Shown here: positions 1 through 5,253 of the stretch, one piece after another
How positions within the stretch are numbered: the stretch's first letter is position 1
How the letters are laid out: every line of letters begins with the position of its first letter
NCBI GenBank assembly: GCA_030671005.1
Contig: DAOVAN010000045.1
Coordinates: 1 to 10,658, forward strand
Origin: Caldifarciminota bacterium
GTDB taxonomy: Bacteria; Hydrothermota; Tepidihabitantia; SM23-42
Length of the DNA: 10,658 nt
Reading direction: 5' to 3'
Translations under genes and position numbers: made by a program
Notes under the pieces: model-generated
Database searches by the model: none
What the model saw: the letters and a program-made list of their open reading frames with translations, nothing else
Told to the model about the DNA's origin: nothing

Positions 1-267
1 AATAAAATTGATGAGAAACCCGGGAGGAAAGTCTGGTATCAATACTGGGATTATTGCATTCGTAATGAATGTGATTACTGGAGGCATTTCAATTATATTC
101 ATCAGAATCCAATAAAACACGGCTATATAGACACAATAAAAGATCTAACTGCCTATCAATTTTCAAGTTTTAGTGATTGGATAAAAAAGGAAGGAAAAGA
201 TTGGATCTATGACTGCTTTAGAAAATACTCGATTGTTGATTTTACAAAAGACGAAGATAATTCTTAG
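1..267 (+). CDS. REP-associated tyrosine transposase (RAYT), C-terminal fragment cut by window edge
   Basis: The reading frame is open from the first base to a TAG at 265-267, giving the last 88 residues; the N-terminus with the HUH metal site lies outside the window. The fragment carries the aromatic-rich block KVWYQYWDYCIR and then YIHQNPIKHG, the YIxxNPxKHG signature of Y1 transposases of the RAYT branch of the IS200/IS605 superfamily. The tyrosine at fragment residue 32 is the probable nucleophile. A YQFSSFSDW segment follows, also typical of RAYT C-termini. RAYTs are single-strand DNA transposases that act on REP palindromes, and a REP-like palindrome begins 10 bases after the stop. The stop codon lies inside a repeat that recurs 102 bp downstream, so the gene end coincides with an element end. 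Family assignment is fairly sure; whether the full gene is intact cannot be seen. Confidence 0.8.
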   Translation, partial: NKIDEKPGRKVWYQYWDYCIRNECDYWRHFNYIHQNPIKHGYIDTIKDLTAYQFSSFSDWIKKEGKDWIYDCFRKYSIVDFTKDEDNS

Positions 268-329
268 CTAGAGGGGCGCAGAGCAAGCTCTGCTAATCCA
301 AAACCTTGAGAAGGTCATCAATCAGGTCA
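263..329. repeat. Direct repeat copy 1 (REP palindrome plus moxR 3'-tail)
   Basis: This is the first of two direct repeats of about 67 bp. It starts at CTTAGCTAG, which includes the transposase stop codon, runs through the palindrome at 278-293, and ends in AGGTCA. Compared with copy 2 at 365-430, hand alignment shows about five substitutions and one 1-bp gap. The left part is REP-like and the right part (293-329) matches the reverse complement of the moxR 3' end. Beyond 330 the copies diverge. Confidence 0.85.
278..293. repeat. REP-like palindrome, copy 1
   Basis: GCAGAGC and GCTCTGC pair as a 7-bp stem around AA. It is preceded by GAGGGGC, which resembles the G-rich tetranucleotide (GGAG, GTAG or GGGG) found 5' of REP hairpins recognised by RAYT transposases. 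It sits directly downstream of a RAYT gene, which supports a REP reading. It could also act as a weak terminator; there is no U tract. Confidence 0.7.
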
Positions 330-346
330 GTCTGCCATCCCCTTCT
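293..346 (-). pseudogene. Remnant of a second moxR-type gene 3' end
   Basis: Read on the minus strand, this segment ends in DLIDDLLKVLD and a TAG stop at 293-295. The neighbouring MoxR protein ends in DDLIEDLIKVLD, also with TAG. Differences between the two tails are synonymous or conservative (Leu/Ile, Asp/Glu, GAC/GAT, CTG/CTC). The frame continues upstream through NRRGWQT, is closed by a stop at 419-421, and contains no start codon, so this is not a working gene. It is best read as the leftover tail of a diverged moxR paralogue, or as gene end sequence moved together with the REP palindrome. The left boundary of true homology is uncertain beyond about position 330. Confidence 0.6.
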
Positions 347-364
347 GTTTGATGAATCAAACAA

Positions 365-430
365 CTTAGCTAGGGAGCGCAGAGCAAGCTCTGCTAATCC
401 AAAACCTTGATAAGATCTTCAATGAGGTCA
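365..430. repeat. Direct repeat copy 2 (overlaps moxR 3' end)
   Basis: This is the second copy of the repeat described at 263-329. It begins CTTAGCTAGGGAG and contains the palindrome at 379-394. The right half is the functional last 12 codons and stop of the minus-strand moxR gene. Confidence 0.85.
379..394. repeat. REP-like palindrome, copy 2, touching the moxR stop
   Basis: The same GCAGAGC-AA-GCTCTGC palindrome as at 278-293, here preceded by GGGAGC, a good match to the GGAG tetranucleotide of RAYT-associated REPs. On the minus strand the hairpin starts at the last base of the moxR TAG stop (394-396). It could therefore stabilise the 3' end of the moxR transcript or attenuate readthrough, a common position for REP elements. 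Confidence 0.7.
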
Positions 431-1380
431 TCCGGCTTAATCCCCTCAGCCTCGGCTGTAAAGTTAGTGATTATCCGGTGTCTGAGCACGGGATGAGCGA
501 TCGCTTTGACGTCCTCAATACCGGGCGAGTACCTACCAGCCAGCGCTGCCTTTGCTTTGGCTCCGAGAATCAGGTATTGCGATGCCCGAGGTCCTGCCCC
601 CCACGCAACATATTTCTTTATATTCTCAGGAGCACCAGGACCATTCGGCCTGGTTGATGAAACAAACCTGACAACCTTATTGATAACATCATCTGCCACC
701 GGTATCTTCCTTATTATTTTCTGAAATAACAGAAATTTCTCCGCATCGAGGATTTTTCGGAGTTCAACGTCATATGCCGAGGTTGTCGTCTTGACAATAT
801 CGACCTCTTCCCCGGCAGCTGGGTAGTCAATGAAAATGGTAAACATGAACCGGTCAAGCTGTGCTTCGGGTAATGGATATGTCCCTTCCTGCTCAATGGG
901 GTTCTGGGTAGCAAGCACAAAGAACGGCAAGGATAGTCTGTACGTCTCACCTCCATAGGTCACCTTATATTCTTGCATGGCCTGGAGAAGTGCCGACTGA
1001 GTCTTGGGCGGCGCCCGGTTTATCTCGTCGGCTAAGATGACATTCGCGAAAACAGGGCCCTTAATAAAGCGGAAGCTCCTGCGGCCTGTGGTCAAGTCTT
1101 CCTCGATCACCTGGGTGCCGGTAATATCAGAAGGCATCAAGTCTGGAGTAAATTGAATGCGGTTGAACGACAGGTCGAGAATGTCGGCGATGGTATTGAC
1201 GAGCATGGTTTTCGCAAGGCCTGGCACACCGATGATTAGAGAATGACCGCTGCAGAGTAGACAGATGAGTACCTGGTCAATTACGGCCTTCTGACCAATG
1301 ATAAGCTTGGCGATCTCTTCACATATTGCTCCATAGGTTTTTCGCAACTCTTCAATCTCTTTGACATCAGTTTTCTTCAT
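394..1380 (-). CDS. MoxR-family AAA+ ATPase
   Basis: A complete 328-residue MoxR ATPase (usual length about 310-340). Walker A is GVPGLAKT at 51-58, Walker B is VILADE at 114-119, sensor 1 lies in LATQNPIEQEGTYPLPEAQLDRF with Asn160, and a GPRAS sensor-2 segment surrounds Arg265. The C-terminal lid helical domain follows. MoxR proteins are chaperone-like ATPases that usually act with a DUF58 protein and von Willebrand A-domain proteins encoded just downstream. Here the downstream side (left of 394) holds only a REP palindrome, a paralogue remnant and a transposase gene, so the partner genes are missing from their normal place. The ATG at 1380 follows GTGGAG with eight intervening bases. A possible -10 (CATAAT, 1424-1419) lies upstream, with a DnaA box over the -35 position. 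Family certain, cellular role unknown. Confidence 0.93.
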   Translation of the reverse strand: MKKTDVKEIEELRKTYGAICEEIAKLIIGQKAVIDQVLICLLCSGHSLIIGVPGLAKTMLVNTIADILDLSFNRIQFTPDLMPSDITGTQVIEEDLTTGRRSFRFIKGPVFANVILADEINRAPPKTQSALLQAMQEYKVTYGGETYRLSLPFFVLATQNPIEQEGTYPLPEAQLDRFMFTIFIDYPAAGEEVDIVKTTTSAYDVELRKILDAEKFLLFQKIIRKIPVADDVINKVVRFVSSTRPNGPGAPENIKKYVAWGAGPRASQYLILGAKAKAALAGRYSPGIEDVKAIAHPVLRHRIITNFTAEAEGIKPDDLIEDLIKVLD

Positions 1381-1440
1381 GTTTTATGCTCCACTCAAAC
1401 CAAAAAATTGAAATCAAGATTATGCGTTATTGCATGAGTT

Positions 1441-1536
1441 TGTGGATAACCCATAAAAAAGTATATTAAAATGTGCAAAAAAGTCACGAAATTTCATGCA
1501 AAAAACTTATCCACAGCTTTTACAAATTTATCCACA
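1441..1536. promoter_or_regulatory. Cluster of four DnaA boxes with AT-rich core: oriC candidate or DnaA-regulated region
   Basis: Three perfect TTATCCACA boxes occur in this gap: minus strand at 1441-1449, plus strand at 1507-1515 and 1528-1536. A fourth site, TTTTGCACA on the minus strand at 1472-1480, fits the relaxed consensus TTWTNCACA. The order is two leftward boxes then two rightward boxes, with the last two starting 21 bp apart (two helical turns). Between the boxes, 1452-1482 is almost entirely A/T and could serve as an unwinding element. A near-palindrome (CACGAAATTTCATG, 1485-1498) sits at the centre. No box with a perfect match was noticed in the coding regions. Either an origin of replication or DnaA control of moxR, whose start is 61 bp away, would explain it. 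Confidence 0.6.
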
Positions 1537-1546
1537 TTTTCACGAG

Positions 1547-2404
1547 CTAATTGGGCTGCCTGTTGTACATGTTTTTCCTCTTCGCCTCAAGCTGATCTTC
1601 TTCCCTGCCCAAGAACCCGGCTGCCGAGCAAACTGTTAATCTCTTTTTCGTTTTGCCGATGTCCCTCACATAATCAAACCAGTTCAGATCACGAAGCAGA
1701 TGGTGATCGACGATCATGGTGGAGAGCTTTGTGTTATCGACAATCTTCTGTAGATTCTCTATGGATAGCTCGATATGCGACTTCTTATAATGAGAGCCGA
1801 GCAGGTAGGTTGCAGGGCCATCAACGATCATGAAATCGGGGCTCGAGTGAAGAATAAATGCCAAGGCTTCGCTGTTAAGGGGTCCCTGCACGTCAGAGGT
1901 GAAAAGGAATCTCTTCTCCTCCTCAACCATCACCTGTATGACATAGCCAAGCGTTTGCGTGAGTCCATGCAGCACTGGTTCAGAAAAGGCAATCCGTACA
2001 TTGCCGAAATTGAAGGATTTGCCGTCGGCAATATTGATAGACTTTGCGTATGGCTCGATGCGGCTGAGAAAGGTTGCGGCGCGCTCCTTTTGACTCTGAT
2101 TCAAGAACTCACGTGGGTGTTTGAGATAAACATCCTTATTATCGTATATTTCAGGATGATCAGGGTTATGGTGGTCAAAATGATAGTGAGTGACAATCAC
2201 TATATCTGACATTCCGACCCAGCGGGTGATCGCCTGCCACATTTCACGATGGCGGTCCAATTCCAAACGGTGCGGTGGTAAGGAGTATCGATCCGGTGAA
2301 ACCGAAACACCCGGATCAATGAATATTCTTACGTCCGATGTCTCAACGTAGGTGGCCATGCTGCGCACGCCTAAAGAATCAAACGCTATGGGAAGGATTT
2401 TCAT
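1547..2404 (-). CDS. MBL-fold metallo-hydrolase, UPF0282 family
   Basis: A complete 285-residue metallo-beta-lactamase-fold protein. The start MKILPIAFDSLGVRSMAT and the early IDPGV segment (residues 29-33) are characteristic of UPF0282, a family known mainly from archaea. The metal-binding loop is THYHFDHH at 72-79. Further likely ligands are His146, Asp171 in FTSDVQGP, and the late IVDHHLLRD block at 231-239. The family is predicted to be hydrolytic but has no assigned substrate, so none is given here. The ATG lies inside the 3' end of rpiB (26-bp overlap), with only a weak GATGAAG upstream, so translation is probably coupled to rpiB. It is the last gene of the ilvE-rpiB operon, and its stop is 11 bp from the rightmost DnaA box. 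No clear terminator follows. There is no signal peptide, so the protein is cytoplasmic. Confidence 0.8.
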   Translation of the reverse strand: MKILPIAFDSLGVRSMATYVETSDVRIFIDPGVSVSPDRYSLPPHRLELDRHREMWQAITRWVGMSDIVIVTHYHFDHHNPDHPEIYDNKDVYLKHPREFLNQSQKERAATFLSRIEPYAKSINIADGKSFNFGNVRIAFSEPVLHGLTQTLGYVIQVMVEEEKRFLFTSDVQGPLNSEALAFILHSSPDFMIVDGPATYLLGSHYKKSHIELSIENLQKIVDNTKLSTMIVDHHLLRDLNWFDYVRDIGKTKKRLTVCSAAGFLGREEDQLEAKRKNMYNRQPN

Positions 2405-2834
2405 ATCGCTTCATCTTATTAATCCGACGGCGGTGGCGACCCCCCTCGAATTTGGTATCCATGAATGTTGCAATTATTTCCTGCATCTTTTTCCCGAACC
2501 TAATAAAACCGGCAGGCATGACAAGCACATTGGCATTATTGTGGGCACGTGCGAATCTTGCGTAGTCTTTATCGATACCGAAGGCCGCTCTCACACCCTG
2601 CACCTTATTCGCGGCCATGACCATACCCTGACCACTGAAACACAATAGAATGCCAAAATCCGTCTTCCGCTTGGCCACATCTCGGGCAACCCGGACTGCG
2701 ATATCCGGATAATCTACTGACTCTTCAGAATCCGTCCCGTAATCAATTACTTTGTGTCCTTGCTTGCGGAGATGACTGGCTATCCGCGATTTCGTTTTGA
2801 AACCGCGGTGATCAGCGCCAATGCCGATTTTCAT
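2379..2834 (-). CDS. rpiB: Ribose-5-phosphate isomerase B
   Basis: A complete 151-residue RpiB/LacA/LacB-family protein, close to the usual 140-155. It interconverts ribose 5-phosphate and ribulose 5-phosphate in the non-oxidative pentose phosphate pathway. The start MKIGIGADHRG is the canonical N-terminus with the Asp8-His9 pair. Cys65 in GILLCFSGQGM is the predicted catalytic base, AANKVQGVRAA follows at 74-84, and AHNNAN with His98 and Asn99 matches the ring-opening and substrate-binding segment. One oddity is Phe66 where the family normally has Gly after the catalytic Cys (CGTG or CGSG). The basic tail (RHRRRINKMKR) overlaps the next gene by 26 bp. It lies 41 bp downstream of ilvE with no obvious promoter between, so it is probably co-transcribed. 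A different phosphosugar substrate is possible given Phe66. Confidence 0.9.
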   Translation of the reverse strand: MKIGIGADHRGFKTKSRIASHLRKQGHKVIDYGTDSEESVDYPDIAVRVARDVAKRKTDFGILLCFSGQGMVMAANKVQGVRAAFGIDKDYARFARAHNNANVLVMPAGFIRFGKKMQEIIATFMDTKFEGGRHRRRINKMKRYENPSHSV

Positions 2835-2875
2835 GGCTTCAATGACTCAGCGAAGATACATCAAACGAAACAATA

Positions 2876-3799
2876 TTACTCAACCTTGGTCAACCAATTA
2901 TGCTTATCTGGTTCACGGCCTTCGACGATATCGAAAAACTTCTTCTGCAATTTCTTGGTAATAGGCCCAGCCTTACCCGTACCGACGGTTATCTTATCGA
3001 CTGAACGAATCGGCGTTACTTCCGCAGCGGAACCCGTGAAGAAAACCTCATCAGCTATATAGAGAAATTCCCTGGCCAGTTTTTCTTCTTTAACCTCGAA
3101 TCCTTCATCTCTGGCAATGGTCATCACGGTGTTACGCGTTATGCCGGGCAGGATGCTAGCATGTAGGGGTGGAGTGTAGATGACACCCTGCTTGATGATG
3201 AACAGGTTTTCGCCCGATCCTTCGCTTAGGTAGCCCGTATTATCGAGGGCAATACCTTCGACGAACCCGTACAACATAGCTTCCATTTTTATCAACTGCG
3301 AATTCATGTAGTTGGCACAGCATTTCGCCATCGCCGGAAAGGTATTCGGTGCCATTCTATTCCATGAAGAAACCATGACGTCGACACCATTTTCGAGTGC
3401 CTCATCACCTAAATACTTACCCCACTGGAGAGTGGCGACGGCAACTTTAACTGGACAAGGAAATGGGTTTACACCTAACTCACCATAACCACGATAGGCA
3501 ATCGGCCTGATATATGCTGATTTCAATCCATTCTTTTTGATGAGATCAATTGTTGCCTTGTTGATATCATCATGGGTGAAAGGAATTTCCATCCGATATA
3601 TCTTCGCCGAGTTGAAAAGACGTTCCGTGTGTTCCTTCAACCGGAAAATAACCGACCCTTTTGGGGTGTCGTAACATCTCAGGCCCTCGAACACTCCGGT
3701 ACCATAATGAATCACGTGAGACATGAGATGTATTTTTGCATCTTCCCAGTCCACAAAATTCCCATCCATCCAAACGTACTTGGTTTTTGCCATTGCCAT
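2876..3799 (-). CDS. ilvE: Branched-chain amino acid aminotransferase
   Basis: A complete 307-residue fold-type IV PLP aminotransferase of normal IlvE length. It performs the last step of Leu, Ile and Val synthesis, or the first step of their breakdown, using glutamate and 2-oxoglutarate. HYGTGVFEGLRCY (31-43) is the substrate-binding N-terminal motif, Lys159 in PAMAKCCANY is the predicted Schiff-base lysine, and LSEGSGENLF (191-200) carries the glutamate that contacts the cofactor. ILPGITRNT (216-224) and FFTGSAAEVTPI (253-264) form the phosphate-binding region. The ATG at 3799 is preceded by AAGGAGG with five spacer bases; the in-frame ATG two codons later is less well placed. It is first in an operon with rpiB and the UPF0282 gene and is divergent from glnA. 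D-amino-acid transaminase or aminodeoxychorismate lyase is less likely given the BCAT-like motifs. Confidence 0.93.
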   Translation of the reverse strand: MAMAKTKYVWMDGNFVDWEDAKIHLMSHVIHYGTGVFEGLRCYDTPKGSVIFRLKEHTERLFNSAKIYRMEIPFTHDDINKATIDLIKKNGLKSAYIRPIAYRGYGELGVNPFPCPVKVAVATLQWGKYLGDEALENGVDVMVSSWNRMAPNTFPAMAKCCANYMNSQLIKMEAMLYGFVEGIALDNTGYLSEGSGENLFIIKQGVIYTPPLHASILPGITRNTVMTIARDEGFEVKEEKLAREFLYIADEVFFTGSAAEVTPIRSVDKITVGTGKAGPITKKLQKKFFDIVEGREPDKHNWLTKVE

Positions 3800-3804
3800 A
3801 CGGT

Positions 3805-3811
3805 CCTCCTT
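3805..3811 (-). promoter_or_regulatory. Ribosome binding site of ilvE
   Basis: AAGGAGG on the minus strand, five bases before the ATG at 3799. It decides the start over the second ATG at 3793. Given the -10 at 3817-3822, the transcript should begin at about 3810, so the Shine-Dalgarno would lie almost at the very 5' end of the mRNA. Confidence 0.85.
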
Positions 3812-3813
3812 GA

Positions 3814-3827
3814 TTAACTATAGTTAA
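3814..3827. promoter_or_regulatory. 14-bp perfect palindrome over the ilvE -10 (operator candidate)
   Basis: TTAACTATAGTTAA is a perfect inverted repeat that covers the whole ilvE -10 hexamer (TATAGT, 3822-3817 on the minus strand). A protein bound here would block RNA polymerase at ilvE while leaving the glnA promoter, 30 bp away, free. The regulator is unknown; chance occurrence in AT-rich promoter DNA is possible. Confidence 0.45.
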
Positions 3828-3844
3828 ATAGGACTGTGAGTCAA
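3817..3844 (-). promoter_or_regulatory. Promoter of the ilvE-rpiB-UPF0282 operon
   Basis: On the minus strand, TTGACT (3844-3839) is followed after 16 bp by TATAGT (3822-3817), a near-consensus sigma70-type promoter. The -10 ends 17 bases before the ilvE ATG. It is back to back with the glnA promoter; the two -35 elements are 13 bp apart. Confidence 0.75.
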
Positions 3845-3857
3845 GAAAATAGTTGCG

Positions 3858-3885
3858 TTGACAGAAAGCCATTTTTATCTATAAT
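3858..3885 (+). promoter_or_regulatory. Consensus promoter of the glnA operon, predicted leaderless
   Basis: TTGACA (3858-3863), a 16-bp spacer, then TATAAT (3880-3885): both hexamers match the sigma70 consensus exactly. Only seven bases separate the -10 from the ATG at 3893, so the predicted +1 falls on or next to the start codon and there is no room for a Shine-Dalgarno. Confidence 0.85.
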
Positions 3886-3892
3886 AGAACCG

Positions 3893-5239
3893 ATGAAAAA
3901 ACAAGATGTATTAAGGATGAAGAAAAAACTCGAGAGCGTAGGCACAAGATTTATCGATCTGAAGTATCCGTCTCTCGTCGGTAACCTGCATCACATTACG
4001 GTACCATTTGAGCGCTTTGATTGGATACTGGAAAATGGAGTAGGGGTTGACGGTTCTAGCCTTCCTGGCTACAAATTAGTGGAGAAGGGAGACATGTTAC
4101 TGTTCCCAGATCTATCCACACTTTTCTTCGACCCGTTCTTCGAACATAAGACAGCTTCATTCTTATGTAGTATACACTCACCCGACACACTTGTACCGTA
4201 TAGGCGGGATCCAAGAGAGATCGCCATGAAAACAGCTGCCTACCTCCGAAAGGAACTCAGCACCGATGCTTTTTTCCTGAGCGAGCTCGAGTTTTATATG
4301 CTGGGCCAATGTGCCTATGGCGAAGGACCTGGGTATAGTTACTTCAGGATCGGACCGGAACAAGCCGGTACGTCAGAAGTATCATATCCGGTCAGGAGAA
4401 AAGGCGGCTACCACATCGGACCGCCTCAGGATTTACATTTCAACATCCGGAATACAATTATCGAATCACTCTCATCATGCGGTATTAAGACAAAATATCA
4501 TCACCACGAAGTTGGCGAAAAAGGGCAGGTAGAGATCGAACTGGTATTTGAACCGCTCGTCAAAGCCACCGATGATGTCTTTTTGTCAAAGTACCTAATT
4601 AAGTGCGTCTCACAAAAACACAACAAATGGGTGACATTTATGCCCAAGCCATTTTTTGATGAACCTGGAAACGGACTCCATTTGCATCAATATCTGGGAA
4701 GCAAATCTAAGTCGCTTTTCTATGCGCCGAATAAAGAATACAACCTGAGTGATATCGCGCTCAATTACATTGGCGGCATCTTGCGTCATTCGCGGGCGCT
4801 GTGCGCGATAACGAATCCAAGTAGCAACTCATACAAGAGGTTGATTCCTGGCTTCGAAGCACCGACCTACACAGATTTTGCCTATGCTAGTCGGACTACT
4901 GCGATACGCATTCCTGGTTATCTGAAGAACAAAAAAATGCTTGATATTGAGTACCGCATTCCCGACGCGATTGCGAATCCATACCTTGCCATACCCGCCG
5001 TCGTGCTCGCCGGCATCGATGGAATAAAAAACAAGACTGAACCAAAGCAGAAAGAAAGATTGCCCTCAAATATGTTTGAAGCAATCGAGGCTTTGAAAAA
5101 AGACCACGGATTCCTTCTACAAAACGACATCTTCAGTATGGACCTCATCGAAAGTTGGATCGAAGTCAAAACAAGGGAGTTCGAGGAAGTACACATCAGA
5201 CCCCATCCTCACGAATTCACTTTGTATTTTGGTGCTTAG
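3893..5239 (+). CDS. glnA: Type I glutamine synthetase
   Basis: A complete 448-residue GSI that makes glutamine from glutamate, ammonia and ATP. Visible landmarks are the beta-grasp motif VDGSSLPGY (52-60), the metal ligands Glu131 and Glu133 in SELEF, HHHEV (203-207) with Glu206, QVE with Glu214, MPKPFFDEPGNGLHLH (250-265) with His263, NSYKRL (312-317) with Arg316, RTTAIRIP (334-341), and EYRIPDAIANPYLA (353-366). The C-terminus PHPHEFTLYFGA is typical. The LYDLP-type adenylylation segment is absent: after GIKNKTEP the loop is short and has no tyrosine, so GlnE-type regulation is unlikely. The ATG at 3893 is preferred. A frame extension to GTG at 3836 would run through the promoter and add a non-homologous segment. 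First gene of an operon with the Gfo/Idh gene and lnt. Confidence 0.93.
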   Translation: MKKQDVLRMKKKLESVGTRFIDLKYPSLVGNLHHITVPFERFDWILENGVGVDGSSLPGYKLVEKGDMLLFPDLSTLFFDPFFEHKTASFLCSIHSPDTLVPYRRDPREIAMKTAAYLRKELSTDAFFLSELEFYMLGQCAYGEGPGYSYFRIGPEQAGTSEVSYPVRRKGGYHIGPPQDLHFNIRNTIIESLSSCGIKTKYHHHEVGEKGQVEIELVFEPLVKATDDVFLSKYLIKCVSQKHNKWVTFMPKPFFDEPGNGLHLHQYLGSKSKSLFYAPNKEYNLSDIALNYIGGILRHSRALCAITNPSSNSYKRLIPGFEAPTYTDFAYASRTTAIRIPGYLKNKKMLDIEYRIPDAIANPYLAIPAVVLAGIDGIKNKTEPKQKERLPSNMFEAIEALKKDHGFLLQNDIFSMDLIESWIEVKTREFEEVHIRPHPHEFTLYFGA

Positions 5240-5253
5240 CAACCCCCGGGTGT

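Noticed and set aside
263..430. CRISPR-like reading of the two direct repeats
   Set aside because: Only two units, diverged, one of them part of a gene 3' end and beside a RAYT gene; no Cas genes.
1471..1833. Plus-strand open frame through the DnaA-box gap and UPF0282 gene
   Set aside because: It is antisense to the UPF0282 gene, has no recognisable domain or ribosome binding site, and its first part is the AT-rich box cluster.
1752..2209. Other long plus-strand frames opposite the UPF0282 gene
   Set aside because: Shadow frames of a well-supported minus-strand gene, with no motif or ribosome binding site.
3836..3892. Upstream extension of glnA starting at GTG 3836
   Set aside because: The extension runs through the perfect TTGACA/TATAAT promoter, has no Shine-Dalgarno, and adds a segment not matching GSI N-termini; ATG 3893 is used.
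4112..4120. CTATCCACA, a one-mismatch DnaA box
   Set aside because: Isolated and inside the conserved glnA coding region; expected by chance.
5155..5253. Upstream extension of the Gfo/Idh gene starting at 5155
   Set aside because: It overlaps glnA by 85 bases and encodes a segment unlike the family; the Rossmann strand begins right after ATG 5254.
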